Shown here piece after piece: positions 59,900 to 64,000 of a stretch of DNA of 64,000 nt. This DNA is from Myrica gale (Eukaryota; Streptophyta; Magnoliopsida; Fagales; Myricaceae): assembly GCA_963930655.1 (NCBI GenBank), contig OZ005607.1:19728374-19792373 (forward strand), given 5' to 3'. Below the pieces are notes generated by a model, which searched no databases, had not been told where the DNA came from, and saw nothing but the letters and a program-made list of their open reading frames with translations. A program made the position numbers and the translations under genes. How positions within the stretch are numbered: position 1 is the stretch's first letter; each line of letters opens with the position of its first letter.

Positions 59900-60779
59900 A
59901 ATAATCGCTATATGCTGGTCCAACAACAAAGTGGAACCGGAAGATTCTCTGTATCAGCTTGCCCGCTCGTACGTGCACGCTTGCTCATTTTTAAAATTTT
60001 AAAATATCGTTTGCACTGTAAGAAAGACGTCCGAACCAACAAATCACGTCCGGACATACTAATAATACCGTCCGCACTGAATTAATTCAAATGTTAAAAC
60101 GTCCGGGCTGAATTGAAAACGACAAAGTATCACGTAGCGATGCTATGTGCGTCCGAACATAAATAAACTAGGCCGAACGCCCTCAACATTGTGTCTGGAC
60201 AAATAGTAAACGACAATGTTTTCCTCCGAATGACATTAGAAAAAGTCCGGCAGTTAAACATTAACGTCCGGACACTAACTTAAAGGTCCGGACTCTAGCT
60301 TAAAAGTACGGACGTTAATGTCTAAGGTCCGAATGCTAATGTAACGGTCTGGACGCTGTGTGACTGTCGGGTTAACTCAGCCATGACAGCGTCCCTCCAC
60401 CACCACACACGCCAAAAAAATACAACCAAAACACAAACTAACATACTCGAAACAATGCTAACAATTAACACAATCAATTTCTACGTACAAATCAATCAAA
60501 AAACACAATGTACAATGCAAAAAATAGAATTGAAAATATATACATAAAAACTATAAAAAAAAATTCAAATTTTTACGGCTAAAATCTTGTTAAAAGTAAA
60601 CAAAACATACCTTAACGAGATTAGAGCGTCGAAAGAGCGATCATAGTAGAAGATTTGACAAGAAAAGATTTGAGAGCTGTGAGATTTTGAAGAGACGAAT
60701 TGTTTGTTATGAAAATGCCGAACTGTTCGGCTTTTTTCAAAACTCGCCACCCTGTTCAGACTGTACACGCACAGTCCGG

Positions 60780-61440
60780 ACGTTATTTTACACACGTGGC
60801 CCAATCAATGCACCTGTATTAAATGCCAAAATTTAAAACATTTAAACCGGTCCGCACACTAAATATGTTCGGACGCATATTAGACGTTCGAACTTAATTA
60901 CTTCAAAACCGTGCGACGTGGCACCGCACGTTTGGCTGACCCACAGGTCCAAACACGTTGGGATGTGCACAACTATTTCCCACAATCTTGTAATGTAAAC
61001 ACATGTAAACCATGCGATGGTTACATAGGAGTCCGGACGGTTTGCGCATTTGTTCCCACGGTGTCGCCCAATGATAATAGTGCGGTTTGTATACTAACAG
61101 TGCGGATGGTTAGTTTACACATGTATCCCAATCAACGCACGCGTATTAAATGCTAAAATTTAAATCGTTTAAAACAGTTCGGCACACTAAATACGTGCGA
61201 ACGCATTTTAGACGTTCGAACTTATTTACTTCTCAACTGCGCGAAATGGCACTGAGCATTTGGCTGACCCACACGTCTGAACACGGTCAGACGTGCACAA
61301 CGGTTTCCCACCATCTTGTAACGTAAACACGTGTAAACCATGCGACGGTTACATAGAAGTGCAGACGTGTTGCTCATCCGTTCCAACGGTCTCGCATATG
61401 ATAGCAGTCCGGACCCTACTCTTCTATGTTCGAACACTTA
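60780..61440. repeat. Two-copy tandem repeat, 327-bp period
   Basis: CACGTGGCCCAATCAATGCAC...TTAGACGTTCGAACTTA...GCATTTGGCTGACCCAC...ACCATGCGACGGTTACATAG is found from about 60785 and again from about 61112, at an offset of 327 bp and roughly 80% identity by eye. A shorter third copy of the CACGTGGCCCAATCAA segment is at 62683. It lies in the motif-rich spacer of the second CACTA. Confidence 0.8.
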
Positions 61441-61817
61441 ATTGATATGTAGTCCCGACGGTATTGTAGCCGTTCGAACGGCTTATTTGTTAATTTAATT
61501 ATGTGAAGAAAACTAATTTCAGTGAATTAAGTTAAAATTGGTAACAGTAAAACACCTATTTAACTATAATTACAAGCTAATTACACTACATGTTCTACTA
61601 ACATAACACTTGTACTAATCGACTATTTTATCGTACTAATTATCCCTTTAAATTTTACTAAATTTTATCAAGTGAAAGAATATAAACTAATTTAAAATAT
61701 AAAAAATAATCCAAATACCGAACGAAAAATACGATGATAATGTCAAGTACAAGCCTGAGACGGTCTTTCAAACGATATGTAAATAATTAATACTAATAAA
61801 CATAAACAGGAAACTAG

Positions 61818-62205
61818 TCTAAATCGATAGCTGGCTCGTCCAGATCTAAACTGAGGGCATCATGAATGTGCGCCAAATGCTCCTCCATATTATCCATTCA
61901 TCAGACAAGTGTCTGTAGCTGTATCGGAACATATGGACAGATCAGGACAACACAGACAATTATTCTCTCATATAGAATAGCCTCCTCTGCATAATATTGA
62001 GCTCTTCCATCAGAGCCCTATCCATTAAAGTAAGTTTGGTCTCTAGACTAGTCAAGCGACATTGCAGCGTCATACACAACGAGTGTGTCAGCATCACTAT
62101 TTCGCGTATACTCTCCCTCAACTCCACTAAAAAGGTGTCCGCCCAAGCTGGTCGTTCTGTCTGTCTCCCGACATTGGTGCTAATTCCGCCTGAGTCCATT
62201 GTCAA
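61818..62205 (-). pseudogene. Second copy of the CACTA accessory ORF, C-terminal half
   Basis: The minus strand reads NVGRQTERPAWADTFLVELR and VMLTHSLCMTLQCRLTSLET, then after a frame change MEEHLAHIHDALSLDLDEPA and a stop near 61818. TERPxW, the T-H pair, RLTxLxxx and MEEHL-x-x-I-x-D-x-L occur in the same order as in the frame at 58754-59899. The N-terminal GW-x-PL domain is not present in this copy. It is a decayed duplicate. Confidence 0.6.
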
Positions 62206-63073
62206 CCTAGCAAAACCGTCCGAACGTAAATCAAACTTTGTTGTTTAAATTGTATATCTTCCGAACAAATAAAAATAATCCCGACGTGTGAAACACAATC
62301 CGAACGGTGTGAAAAGTCCGCACGTTGTGAAAAACAGTCCGGACTGCGTTTAACACGTCCAAATGGTATTTCGAGGAACCGAACCAAATCAACTTAATTT
62401 GATCAACGAAAACAACCAACAAACAGCAGACGGTATTGAATTAAAATATATGAAACTAAGAAGAAATAATTTTACCTAAACGCTGTTGAGAGATCTTGAA
62501 TGAGAAATCTTTGGGAGAGACGTTTGAGAGACGAGAGAGAGAGTTTGTGATCTTCACAGAGTCTAATCGTCCCTTGGATGCGTCTGAACATACTTAATAT
62601 CCGTTCGAACGTGTTCTACTTTTTTAACGCGTGGATTCGAAATGGATGCGTCCGAACGTACTTTATATCCGTTTGTGATCTTACACGTGGCCCAATCAAA
62701 TTTAATGCCATTAAATATGCCGATGGATTCGAAATGGATCTAGAACTTTACCCATCCGGACTGGTTATTGGGCCGGGCGTCTTCGAAAATAATCTGTATT
62801 AACCATCCGGAAGACCATTTTTAGTTGTCCGGAAGGTGTTGGAAAAATTGTGATGATTCTAATAGTCACTCAGTTAAGACGATTTGCAATTTGTCACTCA
62901 TCATAGAGTGCAGGCGTGGTATTGTGAAGTCCGGACGGTATGTAATATTTTTGTGACGATTTTTATCGTCACTCATTCGCGACGCGTGTATGTCGTCACA
63001 TCAAAAATACATCCAAACGTGTTTGTTCGTGGTCCGGACAATTTTGGCATTCCTGGATGGTTTTGGGTGAAGA

Positions 63074-64000
63074 AATTAAGGTAGGGCACCGGGGAGGTAT
63101 GTAGTCGTACACTGCCTCAAAAGGTGTCAGCTTTATTTAGAAATTCATGCTTGTATTTTGTATTATGATTCCATTCGGCCAGTTCTAGACAATCAACCCA
63201 CCCTTTTGGTTTGTGTCCAATCATACATCGTAAATAGCCTTCAATGCATTTGTTGATTATCTTTGTCTACCTGTCTGTTTGGGGGTGGTAGGAAGTGCTG
63301 AGGCTAAGCTTTACATCTTGCATTCAGAATAATTCTTTCCAGAAACTACTAGTGAATATGAGAGCACTATATGAGAGTATGGTTTCAGGAAAATCATGGA
63401 GTTTAAAAATATTGTCCATGAATGGTTTAGTAAAATCCGGTAAGGTAATACATGAGGGTTTTTCACTGCTTGTTTAAGCAAAGAGAAGGCTGTGTGGGCC
63501 TCATCACTCCAATGGAACCCATTTTTTTCAATAGGTTGGTTAGAGGGGCTGCTAGCATCCCATACCCCTTGATAAACTTTCGATAATACCCCATGAGACC
63601 GAGGAACCTCCTCAAGGCCTTAATAGACTTAGGAAGCAGTCTTTCTAGCATGGCTTGCAGCTTGGATGGATCTTCCCTTACTCCTTGGGTAGATATCAAA
63701 TGTCCCAAATAGTCTATTTTGCCACAAGCAAACTTACATTTTGACCTCTTTGCAAAAGGGTGGTGCTCCTGCAGCACCCTCATTGTAACCTCCAGATGCT
63801 GTAAGTGCTCTCCCATACCCCTACTATAGACCAACATATCATAAAAAAACCAAAACGAATTTTCGTAGGTATGGCCTGAAAACCTCATTCATTAGGGACT
63901 GAAATGTAAGTACCCTCGTGTGTTCGAAACGTTGTTTTTGGTATGTTCTCCTTTTTCACCCTGATCTGGTGATAACCAGAATGTAGGTCTGGCTTAGAAA
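63074..64000 (-). mobile_element. Ty3/gypsy LTR element fossil, pol fragments
   Basis: Reading from the right edge on the minus strand: reverse transcriptase text with MRVLQEHHPFAKRSKCKFAC, YLGHLISTQGV, LRRFLGLMGYYRKFIKGYG and APLTNLLKK (63490-63890), then integrase text with DNIFKLHDFPETILS, FTSSFWKELF and STSYHPQTDRQT (63225-63440). RT before integrase is the gypsy order. The element continues beyond the right edge; no LTR is seen. It looks broken, with at least several breaks. No age can be estimated. Confidence 0.85.

Larger units (their letters stand above)
54819..63073 (-). mobile_element. Second CACTA element, inverted, right end not seen
   Basis: The left terminus CACTACAAGAAAAAACACTT begins at 54819 and is followed by GGGTGACAAA/TTGTCACCC units, as at the right end of the element at 44357-47921. 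Genes read on the minus strand: two related accessory frames (61818-62205, 58754-59899), the N-terminus of TNPD (56745-57026) and a TNPA-like tail (55640-56520). CGTTCGAACG and GTCCGGAC motifs are dense at 54960-55520, 57450-58290, 59990-61480 and 62200-63060. The sequence runs into gypsy pol at about 63074 and the other terminus is not found, so it is either interrupted by that element or cut. The catalytic core is missing, so it is non-autonomous. Confidence 0.8.

Overview
This is plant nuclear DNA from a eudicot, most likely a rosid and probably woody. It is AT-rich, and its few real genes have introns, canonical GT-AG splice sites and plant-specific relatives. Most of the 64 kb is transposable-element DNA: a LINE, a Sirevirus-type copia element, two CACTA families, a hAT element, MITEs, a solo LTR and a gypsy remnant. 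There are no prokaryotic features, no CRISPR array and no convincing RNA gene. Only two host genes look functional.

Layout. (1) 1-2640: a 5'-truncated L1-type LINE on the minus strand, cut by the window edge, lying inside an intron of the gene that follows. (2) 3210-5327: the first three exons of a DNAJC8-like J-domain gene on the minus strand, with site II (TGGGCC) promoter motifs at 5440-5560. (3) 6880-10538: remnant of a CACTA element. (4) 11209-27226: a broken Sirevirus (Ty1/copia) with an extra ORF after pol and repeated polypurine tracts. A 6545-bp non-autonomous CACTA element (15638-22182, target duplication AAT) sits inside its pol region and carries exons and introns of a SPLAYED-like SNF2 chromatin remodeler. 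(5) 27224-28560: two related MITE copies around a decayed PUS1-type pseudouridine synthase pseudogene. (6) 29859-31981: an intact FAF-like (FANTASTIC FOUR-related) gene on the minus strand with a 5'UTR intron. (7) 35287-39823: a 4.5-kb hAT element with an 8-bp target duplication and a dead transposase. (8) 44357-47921 and 54819-about 63073: two inverted relatives of another CACTA family, both without the catalytic transposase core. A solo LTR and gene-poor DNA lie between them. (9) 63074-64000: a Ty3/gypsy pol fossil on the minus strand.

How parts relate. The host genes are unrelated to each other: one splicing-associated J protein and one FAF-family regulator. The elements record a nesting order: CACTA into Sirevirus, LINE into the J-protein intron, and gypsy pol sequence next to or inside the second CACTA. 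The most unusual observations are the SPLAYED-carrying CACTA element, a GW-x-PL domain of the 'putative plant transposon protein' type that appears both in the Sirevirus extra ORF and in a long ORF of the second CACTA, and the join of a TNPD N-terminus to a TNPA tail in that CACTA. Everything was read by eye; family names rest on recognised motifs, not on database searches.
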